In this document: piece by piece, positions 49,420-61,440 of the stretch | Position numbering within the stretch: the first letter of the stretch is position 1 | Layout of the letters: each line of letters begins with the position of its first letter | NCBI GenBank assembly: GCA_001695595.3 | Contig: MBPM02000011.1 | Span: 124,001-188,000, forward strand | Source: Plasmopara viticola | Lineage: Eukaryota > Oomycota > Peronosporomycetes > Peronosporales > Peronosporaceae | Reading direction: 5' to 3' | DNA length: 64,000 bases | Translations under genes and position numbers: made by a program | Notes under the pieces: model-generated | Databases searched by the model: none | Seen by the model: only the letters and a program-made list of their open reading frames with translations | Told to the model about the DNA's origin: nothing

Positions 49420-51655
49420 TCGAAGAATCAGCTCGTGGGCACTTTGTGTGAATGTGTCACAACCACCACATTTGATGTTTGGACGAGTGAAGTACAAATT
49501 CCATTCCTAATACACGGAGCGTTAACTGAGAATTGTCACTGATCACTTGTAATGTAACCACACAGCACCTTGCGCAGAGAGCGAGCAAGAAAATATACAA
49601 TCTTCAAGATTGTGCTCACTATTTCAGCCTTTCTCTTCGATCTTCACTAGCTCAATTGTCGACATAATAAACGCTTGCCACCACAATGGCTTCACTTCAA
49701 ATGCGGCCCTAGCTTTGGCTGATACGTCTTTTTCCATGTATACACGCCAACGTCACTACGTGAATGGCACAGTGGATGGCTGGAGAGATTAAGCTGCTAG
49801 TAGTTAAAGCGGAATGTTCACGTACCCACCCCGTTGCCCATCCTTACCCATGTGGTTATGAGGAACGCCCTAGAGTAGGTAGACTGAATTAGCGAAGTAG
49901 TCGCATATAATAGAAGCTTTGAGGCATCAGTCCACAGTCCGCGAATTCATCAATCTTCAATCCTTCGGTCTCAGTCGCCATCTTCCCATTTTAAATGTTC
50001 ACCCAAGACGTTATCAAAGCCAATTTGCGAATTAATAAAGAGAGGGCATGTCGAAAATTTGATTTTCTCTGCATTGTGTACAACAACGCTACTGGTGCAA
50101 ATTTTGGCTTTGCATGCAAGAGCTGCCGCAAAAATTTTGAGTTTAAGTCGGATGCCAAGGGCAACCATGGCACGGGCACGGCAACAACTGAAAAGCACAA
50201 ATGCATGCCGCATCGGGTTCCAAGTACGGGAATATGTATTTCGTACAAGCCCGTTACGGCTAAAGCCGAAAAATGACGACAGGCATTGTCGGCTTTTGGG
50301 TAAACGGTATGCGCCCGTTCTAATCTTTGTCCGTCAAGGGTTTCATAACCCTTTTGCAAACATTTAGATCATCGGCCTTAGTTAAAATCATAGTTGACAA
50401 TATGCTGGCGTGTTCAACAACTGTGCGTGGCAATGCGGGGTCGAGTATATCCTATGGTCGTGCAAAGTTGTCGTTAGTAATAGAATAGTACTTTGAAAAG
50501 TGTGTCTGAGAAAAAAATATTCCGGCATCATTGTTGTCTCTGACAGTAAATCCAAATGTTGCGGGACCAATGGTGTGCCGTCTGAATTCAATCAGAACGC
50601 CTGCTTCGACCACAAAATTGCCTCAATTTTGACAATGGTCGTGAACAAGACGACAAAAATGAAAGAAAGTGTGAAGAGCGATTTGTTCGACAATTAGCCA
50701 AAGTCTCCAAACATGCTTATCTTTTCAGCTTGCTCGTTCAGCTCATGGGAATACTCCAAGCGCTCGAACATGCATAATTAACTCAGCAAAATGCTTGAGT
50801 AGGAATATACTATCCGCTGCTACTCGCTCTTGCGATGCCTTAACAGCCTTCGTGAGATGTACGATGAAATTGCTGTACTGCTAAGAGCAAGAGCGAAGTT
50901 CACAAGATCGTTCACATTCCAAAGGCTCTCCTCCAAATGTTCGTTTTGTATTTAATGAAGCATTATTCGATTTTACTACCACTGGAGCAGTTTTAAGGAG
51001 CACCATCGCCTCTCCTGACATCTACCTTCTATATTGATTGACGTCATGGACGAGAAAGGCAGTATTGTGAAACTGAAGGATTCTGCTGCCACTGCCACCA
51101 TCAAAAAGATGTTAATGCCTGTATTAAGGAAAAGACGTGTGGCCCAAGGCTTTCACGTCAAATCAGCTACGCTGGATCCCCTGTTCAAAAGACGCTTGAT
51201 TGTCGAAGACAAGATTGCGTCGACAAATATAGCGCTCAAGATGGACATGGAAAGTACGGTCCCAAAGTTGATGTTGCCGATATTCATGTTTGTGCACCGA
51301 CCTAGTAATAATGCGAATCCATCAAATCTGTGTACGACATACCAGAAGACGATGTCGATGATGACGATGTTCTGTGTGCTCAACTTGCTGGTGTCTTCAG
51401 CACTCAAATTGGTATTCAATTTAAATTATAAGCGGTTCACACGGCAAGCGACGCCAAAACGAAACAATTAGAGATAAAGGGGAGTAGATAGTGCTGGCGT
51501 GGTTGAAGCCAAGATATTTTTCATCCTGGTGCGCGTCGCACGTAGCAGATTCGTTGTTCCAGCGGCAAGCGCAGTGTATAAAAACAATATTTACGGTGTC
51601 AGTAATTTTCTCACCAAGAAGCAGAGAAGTGTTAATCGCGCGTCGTTACTGACTT
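49420..51655 (+). mobile_element. Decayed hAT-family transposase region
   Basis: Several hAT signatures occur on the plus strand in different frames. TTTTFDVWTSE (about 49457-49490) matches the DxWTS motif. A BED-like zinc finger lies in the ORF 49995-50276. SATLDPLFKR (about 51163-51192) matches the LLDPRFK motif. FFILVRVARSRFVVPAASA (about 51515-51575) and NFLTKKQRS match the C-terminal dimerisation block. The DxWTS piece lies before the BED finger, which is the wrong order for one gene, so two copies or a rearrangement are likely. Stops separate all blocks. Terminal inverted repeats were not found. Confidence 0.5.
49995..50276 (+). pseudogene. BED-type zinc-finger fragment of a transposase
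   Basis: A 93-residue ATG frame with CKSCRKNFEF, then NHGTGTATTEKHKC. Cys-X2-Cys followed by a His and Cys pair is the BED finger pattern that binds DNA at the N-terminus of many hAT transposases. It stops soon after, with no catalytic domain in frame. It could be a domesticated small DNA-binding protein, but its setting among other hAT pieces favours a remnant. Confidence 0.4.
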
Positions 51656-53985
51656 GACGGGTCTGCGATTCGATAATAATATCGCGTAATAAAGCATACA
51701 ATTTATCAATTGCTTAAATGGGTACTGTGACTTCGTCCAAAGGTTGATAAAAATTTAATGGGTGCCATCTTACGACGAGACACGTAATTAGACAAAGTCT
51801 ACCCGTATCTCTGGGTGGACATGGGTGTCCACGCCCGAAGCGTTGGAGGGCTCTATATGTTCTTGTATTACCTTTGTTTGATCAAGAATGGTCAGCTCTG
51901 AAAAAGGCAACAAGGTGGAGGCTTCAAATTTTATTTATCTTGTTTTGTATTAGGTGTATACCCATCGCTGTAAGAGTCATAAGCAGTATAAATGCGTCAA
52001 GAACCAATGTAACCTTATTTTTGAAGGATATCGCTCGCTACTGACGAAGAATGGTCCACAGAAGGCTTGCTGCAAGAGTTTGGATATTCTGCTAAACGGC
52101 GTTCCCACGTCCTGTTTTAGGAGGAATGACGTGTGCAATAGATTCCATTTCAAATACTGATTTGTCTCGCACAATCTTTAATTCTATGTATCTTCCTTGT
52201 ACTTCAGTGCATGCACTCAGTCTTACCTTGTATTTCAAACCGATAGTATATCTATTTCGGCATCGCTTTAAACACTTCAGGATGCAAATCGGCGTTAAAA
52301 TTAGGGTGCCTGTCGTGCTTCCCAGTCTATAGAATCTCTTTCCAACGGGAAATCATCTTTAGTAAAAGATAGGCTTTATTGAACATCCCCGTTGCATCCC
52401 TTATATGAACTTCGTCTATGTCTTGTAGAAGAAAAGGATTTATGCTATCCATCACTCTTGACACCTATACAAGATGTCGGTTTGGTGCAGCACGAACGTT
52501 TTTGCTCAGATAATTTGTGTACTATCGTCTAGGAAGGCTGCCTCAATTTCCGCATGTGCATCTGCACCATAATAGACCTCTGCGAAGGCTACGTCTGTGT
52601 CGCGATAAGCTTACCCTAAAAGATTTGCCATCCAGGGATCTGCTTACTTTCCCAGTCAACCACGTCGTGGAGCACGCATTAGTCGCTCTTACTTGCTTAC
52701 TTGGCTATAAACGTTTTTGCCGTCCAGTGTTGGATACGGCGAGCGAACATTTAATTCTTTCCCAGCCAGAACTGCGGAATTCCTGAGGCTAGTAACAGCG
52801 CTATCCAAACAACATATGGTTCGCCACTATGGGTGTTTAAATTCACATCAGACTCAATGGTCTTGCGGAGGGCCTTAACACAACCGACAAAAGTTTATGT
52901 ACTTAAAGTGGCAAATAGCGACTTGGGTTTTTATTTGTTGATGAGGTGACCAAAATTGTGGAGGGCGAAGTCAAATACATCAGCCTTCAATACCGTCGTC
53001 GAGTGGTTCCAGTATTTGAATTTACTAGCGCAGGCTATGTGAGGCAGGTACGGGCGCAGGTTCTTAATCTTTAATTTTTACTTTCTGAACAACGGGTCAG
53101 ACGAGGAAGGAAAAAGGTCCAAATTAATACTACCATGCCATGGCGTGCATAAGAGGGAAGTCATCTACTTTACGCACTGTGGGGCTTTGTAAAAACCATA
53201 TTTGTGTAATATAACTAGCAAAAATGTCGTTAAAGAAGGCGTTGCTCGTGCGAGGCCGTTCGGCGGCTACGCGCGAGTTTTTCGTACCCAACTCAAGGAT
53301 CTTTCTCGGCGTTGCAATGTTTATATAAACATACATGGTATGAAGATGCTCTTTCTTACTCAATAGATACAACCACGGCTTAGTTGATAAGCTTAATTTG
53401 GAATTGGGTAAGCTTTGAGAGCGTTACTGCCCTTGAGTCCTGACCCGACTTTGCATCCGTGAGATTATAATCACTTGGTGAGTCAGGGACAGCTCACCTT
53501 AAGTACGTGTTATCTCTCGGTATAAGGCAAATCCAATCCTTACATAACCCCATGCGAAATCAATTTGTCGCTGCCTACATACGAAACTTTTAAAATTTTG
53601 CTATTTAGGTCGTAGCGGTCTTCGAATAGTCGCTTTAACAGCTTCAAATAAAAGATTCCCTGTTTTACTACGCAATACTGCCACTAAATTTGGTGATTAT
53701 AAGACGTGCGAGAAAGGGTCACTATCGCTCTCATCTCAACTTAATGCGTTCTACAATAGCGACAACAGCTTCTGGGCGAGCGCGCGTCAGATTCCTCTCC
53801 GGGGTCGGTTCTGGTGCAGCTTTCCTTGACCCTTATGGTCGTTAAAGAGGCAATAAATCTGCTATGTGACCCATGAGCTGCATAGTCGGAACGACTGCCA
53901 GGTGTCTCAGCGGGAGATACCTCAAGTGTGTCTTCATTTTGTAGTGCATTCTCGACTTAGCTTGCCTCCCAACGCGTACAGCCTT
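51656..53985. other. Gene-poor stretch, nothing recognised
   Basis: Only short frames, such as 51954-52160 (Cys/Lys-rich) and 52517-52786, without domains or plausible exon arrangements. Confidence 0.5.
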
Positions 53986-54183
53986 ATGAATACAAAGTCT
54001 CTCAGTCTTATCTCTAGTACGTTGGTAGCTATGAGCACTATTATCGGACCGATTTACGCTTTACCAGTTAGGCTGTCAAAAGGCAGCAATAAGCTCGAAC
54101 AGGTCAGCTTTGCCTTGAAAAGGTCGATTGTACAAGCCATCCTATGCCTTTCCAGGACTGTGAAGTGTCCGATAAAGCGGTAA
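53986..54183 (+). CDS. Candidate small secreted peptide
   Basis: From the ATG at 53986 a 65-residue frame begins MNTKSLSLISSTLVAMSTI and continues through IIGPIYA. This has the shape of a signal peptide: basic start, hydrophobic core, and small residues before a likely cut after YALP or YA. The mature part would be about 40 residues, basic (LSKGSNKLEQ, KCPIKR), with two Cys. No RXLR motif is present. The frame also extends upstream without an ATG to 53866. Chance is quite possible in this AT-rich region, and no neighbour supports it. Confidence 0.2.
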   Translation: MNTKSLSLISSTLVAMSTIIGPIYALPVRLSKGSNKLEQVSFALKRSIVQAILCLSRTVKCPIKR

Positions 54184-57100
54184 AATTCTCTTTGCGCGTA
54201 GAAATGAGCTCACCCTTCCAGCATTGATTTTTTGTTGGCTTTTATCACCTTGGTTAATCGCACTCAAACTATTTTCTCAGGCCTATCTGAAAATTATTTT
54301 TGGATATCTTGATCACATTCTTGCTCTGCCAAGTGTATTTAGCCAATTTTTTGCGAGGTCTTATATATAAAAATGGTTTTACATTAGCTACTTGGAAGAA
54401 ATCAGTTTTCCGAGTCTTTTTTTCACTTGATGAAGCAAAACGTATTTTACTGAGGTAGCAGAGCTTTAGACTTTTCAGTTCGTTAAGAGCAATGCTGAAT
54501 CAACCATAGAAGGGCAATCGGCCCACGGATTTGAAGCATACTGTGCAGTGCGTCTTCTAGCACGATTGATACTTGCCGTTTAACAATTTATCTGTGGGCA
54601 ATCTGCTGAAAATCTTAGTAAAAAGAAGCCGAAGATCTTGAGCAGAGTTTGACAAACGCAGCGGAAAGTTGAGGGTCTTCATTTCACTCGATATTGCCCG
54701 AAAGGCATTGTTTTCTAAGATTGTTTACATAAAAAGCTTTACTTTCTGTCCCTCGCTTATAGTGGCAGCTATATGTGCTGAATACACTATCTTGCTACGG
54801 TGGTAAGAAGGCCAATTTGCCATTATTCTTTATTAAGCCAAAAGCAAAGCTGAAGACAATACTCTGGGCTAGATCTGACAAATCACCATAAATCTTATGG
54901 CCAATAATAGTGATCAAATGCGATCGCCATCCAATAACTCGGCTTCATAAGCTTTGCATGTAATGCCCTAAGTTAACATCCGTTTTATATGACAAATCTT
55001 TTCGCTTAAAGAGCTTTTAACCATGCCGACGTTGATAATGATAAGCGGTTTGTGTTTGCTAGGCTTGTCTTCTACACAAATACATTTACGCGGAAGATGA
55101 CGACCACTTTGCAATTGCTTAGATTAATAAGAGCATGTTTGTGGTGATCTTTTGGCAATGCACGGTCTTAGTAGACATCAAAGAGCCTAATACTTCTCGT
55201 AGCTTCACAAGTGCGTGCTTCAGAGCAAGAAATTTCATTACCGTCCTCATTAAGTTACAGTTACGAGCTATCCAAAATTTAGTCAAACTCGTCACAAACA
55301 ACATTCTCTCGTCCGGCAAAACAAGAAGAGGTGTCTGTTGAAGGCACTTTCTGATGATTCTAGAAAATCCTAGCGCTGATTTTCTCAGCAACACGCAACA
55401 GTCTAAATAAATAAATCGGGCAGAATCTTTGTGCAATCCGCATAGCCAGATATAGAGTTGTAAAGATTTTCGGAGACTAGCCTATATATTTTAGACATGA
55501 GGCTTAAAGCACGACGGCTTTCCTTAAGTTTAGGTCGGGTCAAACCTAATGACTGTTTTCAAAGCAACTGAATTTTTTAAGTAACCTGCCGCAGCGACAG
55601 ATTTGTGGTTGTTGGCATCGGATTGATTGGCCTCCCTGAACTTGAACCTGTCTGAGGTGGACCTTCGATACCGACTAGAGCGAATGTATTGTCAAATTGT
55701 GCTAATGCATAAGCTCATCATCGTAAAAGTCATTGTGTGACCAAGCAAAAAACGTTACCGGACGGTTTGTTAGCCCTTGTAGTATCGCTGAATCTTCCCT
55801 TAGCGTGCTTCTGGGCGCACTAACGCTAATGCACTGTACAACGTTTTTCGGACATTTACGCCTTTCCTAGAGATAATTGTTTGTGCAGGGTTCTTTTTAC
55901 CTTTAATATTATTATAAGTGTAATGCAGTCACCACTATTTTTTCGAAATTTAAATAGAAGTTGATATAGAAAGCAGAAAACTTCCACATCATGTCATTAT
56001 CTTCTATTCTGCACAAGAAAGATAATCAAGCTTACACCACTCTTGTGGCAGTAACGATGTCCCGGTGACACAGTCTTTTTTGTATCCTGCACGGTATCAA
56101 ACTTGTGTCTCACTCCAAGTCAAACCGTGCGCTGCCTGTAAGGTCTATCCAAAGCATTTCGTCTGGATTTGAGGGTGTAGTAAACTGTCAAAAAATTGTA
56201 AAAATCATTTGTGAGATATTACTTATGGTTTAGCCCTTAAACTTCGAGATTAAATGACTTTGACAGCTCTTCTATAGCAAATGAAAGTGCACCTAGCGCG
56301 GCACAGAGACAAGCTACTCTGTCGAATTTCCATGTGAAAGAGATCTCTTTTATCAACCACGAAGAAGATCGTAACGCCTGAAAAAAAATTCAGCATGACA
56401 TTCTTGTTCTTTTTTACATAATAATGCTACCTGCTCTTAGTAATGTTGTGTGACTGACCTGTGTCCCTATATTACCCACTGTGTCCTGTAGACGTATGCT
56501 ACTCCCATGCGGAGCTTTGTATCTTGCACTTGGTACTAATATGCTACATATATTGAAATTACGTTACTCAATGTGTCTTTTTATCTGCTAGCAAAGCTTG
56601 TGAAGTTTTGCTATCTGCAACTAGTGTCTTTTTGATACTCACCTGTGGCGCTTTACTTTCACGTCTACAGTGTAATCTTTGCGTCTCTAGCAGCGAGTGC
56701 TGTGAAGGTAGCTTCGCTGCTTGCTCAGGATGACTTCCGATACGTCATCGCGTCTACTCCATGAACCCACCAGATTCGTCAAAATCTATCAAAATTAATT
56801 CGGGTGTGTATCTTTTTAGGAAGCCGCACGCATACTAGCGAATAAACAAAAAATCTTCAAGGCCCCCGTACAGTGACATTAGTCGACTAAGGCCTATCGT
56901 CCTCGATCATTTGTTTTTGACTTTTTAAAACAACTCGTAGTCATCATTCAGCTGAAAAAACCCTCTGAACGCATATTTTATATATGTATGTATTACTCCT
57001 CATAAATATGTTTAGCTTTCTAGTATTAAACCATGGATTTTTGAGTCAACTGTACCAAAAACAGGGGGGAGTCACCGATTCGTTTAACCGGCTAAAGCTT

Positions 57101-58539
57101 GAAACCGCCAAATTAATGCCCCACTGGATGCGGCTGCGTTTCATGAGTCTAAAGCATGTTCTACATCGCTGCAATCTGCTTTTGTTTCCGAGTTATCATT
57201 GGTGACGTGAAGCTTTCGCTCCATATTTGTGCGACATCTGGGTGCTCGATGACATGCCTTATCAACATGAAAAGTTTAAGAAAACCCGGCGTACCTAATA
57301 CAAGGGTTCGGTTTGTGGCTTCGCGCCGAAGATCTGTCATTCAAATTGACCCGGATCGCGTGCGGCGCACGGCGCGGCACACTTCCAAAGCATGCGCTCG
57401 TTGTGTATCACTAGACGTACAGTGGAGGGTGGGCTATCAGATAGTCAGCTCAAGGCAAAGCTTAGCAGTCTTCAAAATCGACGGAAGCAGGCTTTTGATG
57501 TCTCGTAGGCAGTATTATACGTGTCATACACAAATGTTGCATAATTAATGGTGACTCTCGAAGAAATGATATCTTTAAACTGGCAGGCATGTCAATTATA
57601 GGTTCGTATGGCCTCTTCGAGGTCGCATATCTCCACGAAAGCTGCTCCGATATCTACACAACTTGAACGAGGAGATCTCTGAGATCTTCACCAACGTAGC
57701 GGACACTGGTTCCATACTCGTTTCGCTTTTGCCGATTTCATTCCCCACCGATCACCTACCCAAAATACCACTTACAGTTGACTCAGAAAATTTTAAATAT
57801 TTTCGAAAAAAGACTAACAAACCAAAAAACGGTGGTATCTAGTCCAAGTCAAATTAAGTCAAAATAACACGAACGGTAACTATTGCGTAATTACGCTATA
57901 GAATTTTGCCCTACCAGCGGACCAAAGGCTCGTACTTTTCAAGTCATACTTGTCTATGCCAAGGATAAAATAAATTTTTCAAAGGATCAAAATTTGACGG
58001 CCAGGTTGAAATCAATCTCAAGGACGTTTAGCACCGTCTCAATACCCCGTCAAACAAAAAGTTGTATTCTAACTCCTTTAGCATCAGACGGCCTCTTTTG
58101 CTTAACAGCAAGCTTGTGCCGGCGAGCCAATTTTTTCGTCGCGCTATAATTTGCTAAGTCTCGCAATCAGTTTTAATAACCCTTAACACCAGCAGCAGTC
58201 CACCACTGCAGTTTGCTATCAGGAGCTAATGTATGCATCAGAAACGCATGCACACACATCATAAGAGCGTTTTTCTTCCCAAGGAGGAAGTCCCATTCCA
58301 GCTAGTGACCTGCGAGTTCTCGATTCTGAGGACGCGGTCTCTACCAGCAACCATTTCGAAATTTTGGACAAAGTAAATGTTCATCTGATTGACCCTATAA
58401 GGCCAGATACGGGCCATGAGCTCTATTTAACCGCAGTCAAATCCGACCAAAAGGCTTATGGTGCGCAAGCTTTTGGGTATGAACTTTGCCACCAGAGTGC
58501 AATGGTGCTTGGATGCAAAGAAGTTTGCAAATGCAGCCG
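54184..58539. other. Gene-poor stretch, nothing recognised
   Basis: AT-rich, with frequent stops in all frames. A 130-residue frame at 57156-57548 is basic and Cys/Arg-rich with no domain. No promoter, RNA gene or repeat could be supported. Confidence 0.5.
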
Positions 58540-58700
58540 CCTGCTCAGGCCATTAGAAGTATTGGTGCCGAAGCGAGCCGTTAAGTACGACCAACCTTCT
58601 TCGTGGCAAAAATTGGCTTCCAGCAAAAAGATTTTTTAACAAGGATATTAGAATGGTACTTGTACCTGACTGCATTACATGGCCCAGTTTATCGGAATAC
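58540..58700 (+). pseudogene. Ty1/copia reverse-transcriptase fragment
   Basis: A short plus-strand piece reads FFVAKIGFQQKDFLT, close to the ARLVAKGFQQ segment at the start of copia RT. Upstream, RSIGAEASR corresponds to the preceding KRNADGxIxRYK text, with a stop in between. No catalytic motif follows, so only this segment can be assigned. It lies before, not after, the gag-integrase fragment at 60.1 kb, so it belongs to a separate copy. Confidence 0.4.
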
Positions 58701-60144
58701 AAGAGAAAATAAAAAAGCAATGAGAACAAAATCTGTTAGATCAGTCTTCAAACTGTATGCCATTGCACCTTTATACCGGGAATGGTGAGCTGTCGTTTGC
58801 CGTGATAATGATCTTTCCATACGCCTTTTTTGTGCGAAGTGCTATGTGCTTTTATCATACCTGGAAGCACTTGCCGTCAAGTTAATCGTCATACGGGAAG
58901 ATCGACGATCTGAGAAGTAGAACTTTGTACTCAAATCTACCGAGAGAGAAGTTTGCAGTGCTCAAAAGTTCTGCCGAGGTTCAGTGATATCCTTTATTGC
59001 TGCAGTGGCGTGTAGATACTTAATAATACTAAATTGTATTTGCAGTATAGCAAATATACTATAAGACTAGATGCAATGAATTATTTGGCCACCATTCGAG
59101 CTGTACTCAGATGGGCTAAACGACTCCGTCGATATGAGCTCTTCTAAATCATTGATTTGCTTACTTCCGGGGAACCTTTCATCCCCAAATGCTGATTTCC
59201 TGCTCGTGTCACTCGCTGTCAACTCACCCCACTACACAGACTAGTTGTATAAGTCTGTGCGTAAGCTAACATCGCACTGCACAATAAATGTCAACGTCAG
59301 TATGAAGTCTGTTGACAGTAAGCCCCAACCCATGCATCTATTATTGAAACTTACAAAGCTCATTGTCGTGTCTTCCATCTACAACTTTTTTCACGTGTAA
59401 TACGTGGATATCGCTCCGTCAAGCATGCGCGACCAGTACCTCCGGCTTCAATGTCTAAAATGTTTGTGCGCAATAGCCTAATTGCTTAGTTCAACATCCT
59501 CAACTCCACTCTATCTCATCAAGGTAGTCTCATCGATTATCTTGTCAAGGATTATCTTTTTTGTAGCATGCTTGATTAAATATGTGGTTGGTTTCCGCAG
59601 AAGTTGTAGTTGGCACTTCCGAAATGTCGAATTGCAATTAACGCATTAGCATTTACGCAAGGAGGGTCTCACCTTTCTTTGCGAGAAAACCTAATGTGTA
59701 TGCTGCACCTGTCTCGGATTTTTCAATCGACTCTTGTTGTAATTGCAGCAAGTACGCCACTGCATGTGCTTGAACAGACGGATTATCGACATGGGAACGG
59801 CCAATATTGTTTCAGTCCCCGTATAGTTATGACGTCAGATGGCTTAGAGATATCACAGAGTAGCAAACTCCTTCGCATTTATCTGCTTCAAATTTCGATT
59901 TGGCAGGTTGACAACATTTAAATATGCACTTGTCACCAGGTCTGCTAAGCGAGCTGGTGTCATTCTGAGAAGCGACATTCGCTTTCACTGGAAATTTGTC
60001 GTGAGTACAGCACTAGCAAGAAAAAGGCTTCTGGCAAGAAGACAGTTAAGCTGGATGCAGAGATGAGCGAGCCTCAAGTTCTTGAGACATGAAGGCCCCT
60101 GGTCTTATTGCTCAGGGAGCTGCTCTAGAACACCAATAGACGAT
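58701..60144. other. Gene-poor stretch between two copia fragments
   Basis: No supported gene. The 103-residue plus frame at 59610-59921 has no recognisable domain. Confidence 0.4.
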
Positions 60145-61440
60145 TCGTTTATCGACGTCAGCTATGCAAGGCTAAAGCACGTTGCGAAAATTTTGCAACC
60201 GACATGTATTTCATAAATGTCAATGAACTACCGTAGACACGGGTTTGGGATGGAAGACAATAAATCATGACCAAGCCTCTCGACAGTATTGACGAGCATG
60301 TCGTTGGATTGCAAACACTCGGGACCCAGTTGATGATGTCCAAGCCCTAACGATCCCGCTCTGCATCTCACCAAAAGAGTCCGAATATATTTCATCAATT
60401 ACCGAGAGCTTAAAATGTATTATGCTTAAGAAGATAAAAGAATAGCTTTTGAAGAAGTTTAAAACGCAGAACAAGAATGAAAGTACGGTACGCGCAATGT
60501 AAGGTGCATTGTATGGTGCAAGGAACAGGAGCGCAAGATTTCAATGGATACAGAGCGCAAAGGGTCAAGGGTCCGAAGCAAAGCTTTGGGGATGAAGGCA
60601 ATGTTTTTAGTGTAATCAAGCCGGACGTCTGAAGTGGCACTGCTCCAATGCCAGTGAAAGAATCAATAAAGCCGCAGTGTTTGCCGTCGGGAAAAGAACT
60701 GGTTGAATGACTTATTGACAGCGGAGAGTAGCCCCGCATGACATCGCATTTCAAAGATCCAAGTAAGTAATAAGAGTATGGAAAGAGCGATCGCTGACTG
60801 AAAGTAACTTTGTGTCTTTAGACCGAGATCGGTACGCTCGAAGAGTGTTAATGGCAAACAGATCCGAATAATATAGGTCCTCTTCAAGGACTAGATCGAC
60901 AATCGCTTTTGATTGGATGCAACTCGTGGTGTGGGTTTTAATTTTTGAGGAGCCTCGCTCACAGTTACAAAAGACCTCAGTGATGATAGCTACGAGCGAG
61001 AAAATTGGTAAGGCATACATGTTGGACTGTGAGTACGAGGCCGCGCATTCTGTATATAACACGACCAAAGTAAGTAATAAAGAGCTACGACATCATGAAT
61101 GGGTTATCTTAATTCAGATATGCTGGCGAGACTGCAGCTTAAACGACGGATTTGCCGACGACAAAGCACCAAAGATTATTCACTACGACGTGATGAGTCC
61201 AATGAAAACACAATCGAGGGGTAGAGTAAATGACGTGCATAAGTTTGCGGACCACTGTCTAGAATATGTTGTCGCATAGCTTCGAAGAAAATTAGCGAGA
61301 ACCGAAATTGTTTAAGGTATACAAGGGGGTTCATAGGAATTAATGAGGAAAGCCAAATCAGAAAATGGCTTGAAGATTTTAGGCATTGCTTTATAAGACG
61401 TGCGTAAGTCCAGTGGAATCGTACATCAGTAGACTGCTCA
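60145..61440 (+). mobile_element. Ty1/copia gag-protease-integrase remnant
   Basis: Copia motifs occur in the correct order but with many stops. Gag text KPLDSIDEHVVGLQTLGTQL lies at about 60272-60331. A zinc knuckle with an internal stop and its His changed to Arg lies at 60602-60643 (CNQAGRLKWHC). The protease segment LIDSG lies at 60711-60725, followed by RMTSHF. KIGKAYMLDCE lies near 61000. The integrase start IHYDVMSPMKTQSRG lies at 61178-61222, with its catalytic Asp at 61187. SSGIVHQ lies near 61408-61428. Protease before integrase without an intervening RT marks Ty1/copia. No LTRs or RT were found on either side, so the copy is truncated and long dead. Confidence 0.7.
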
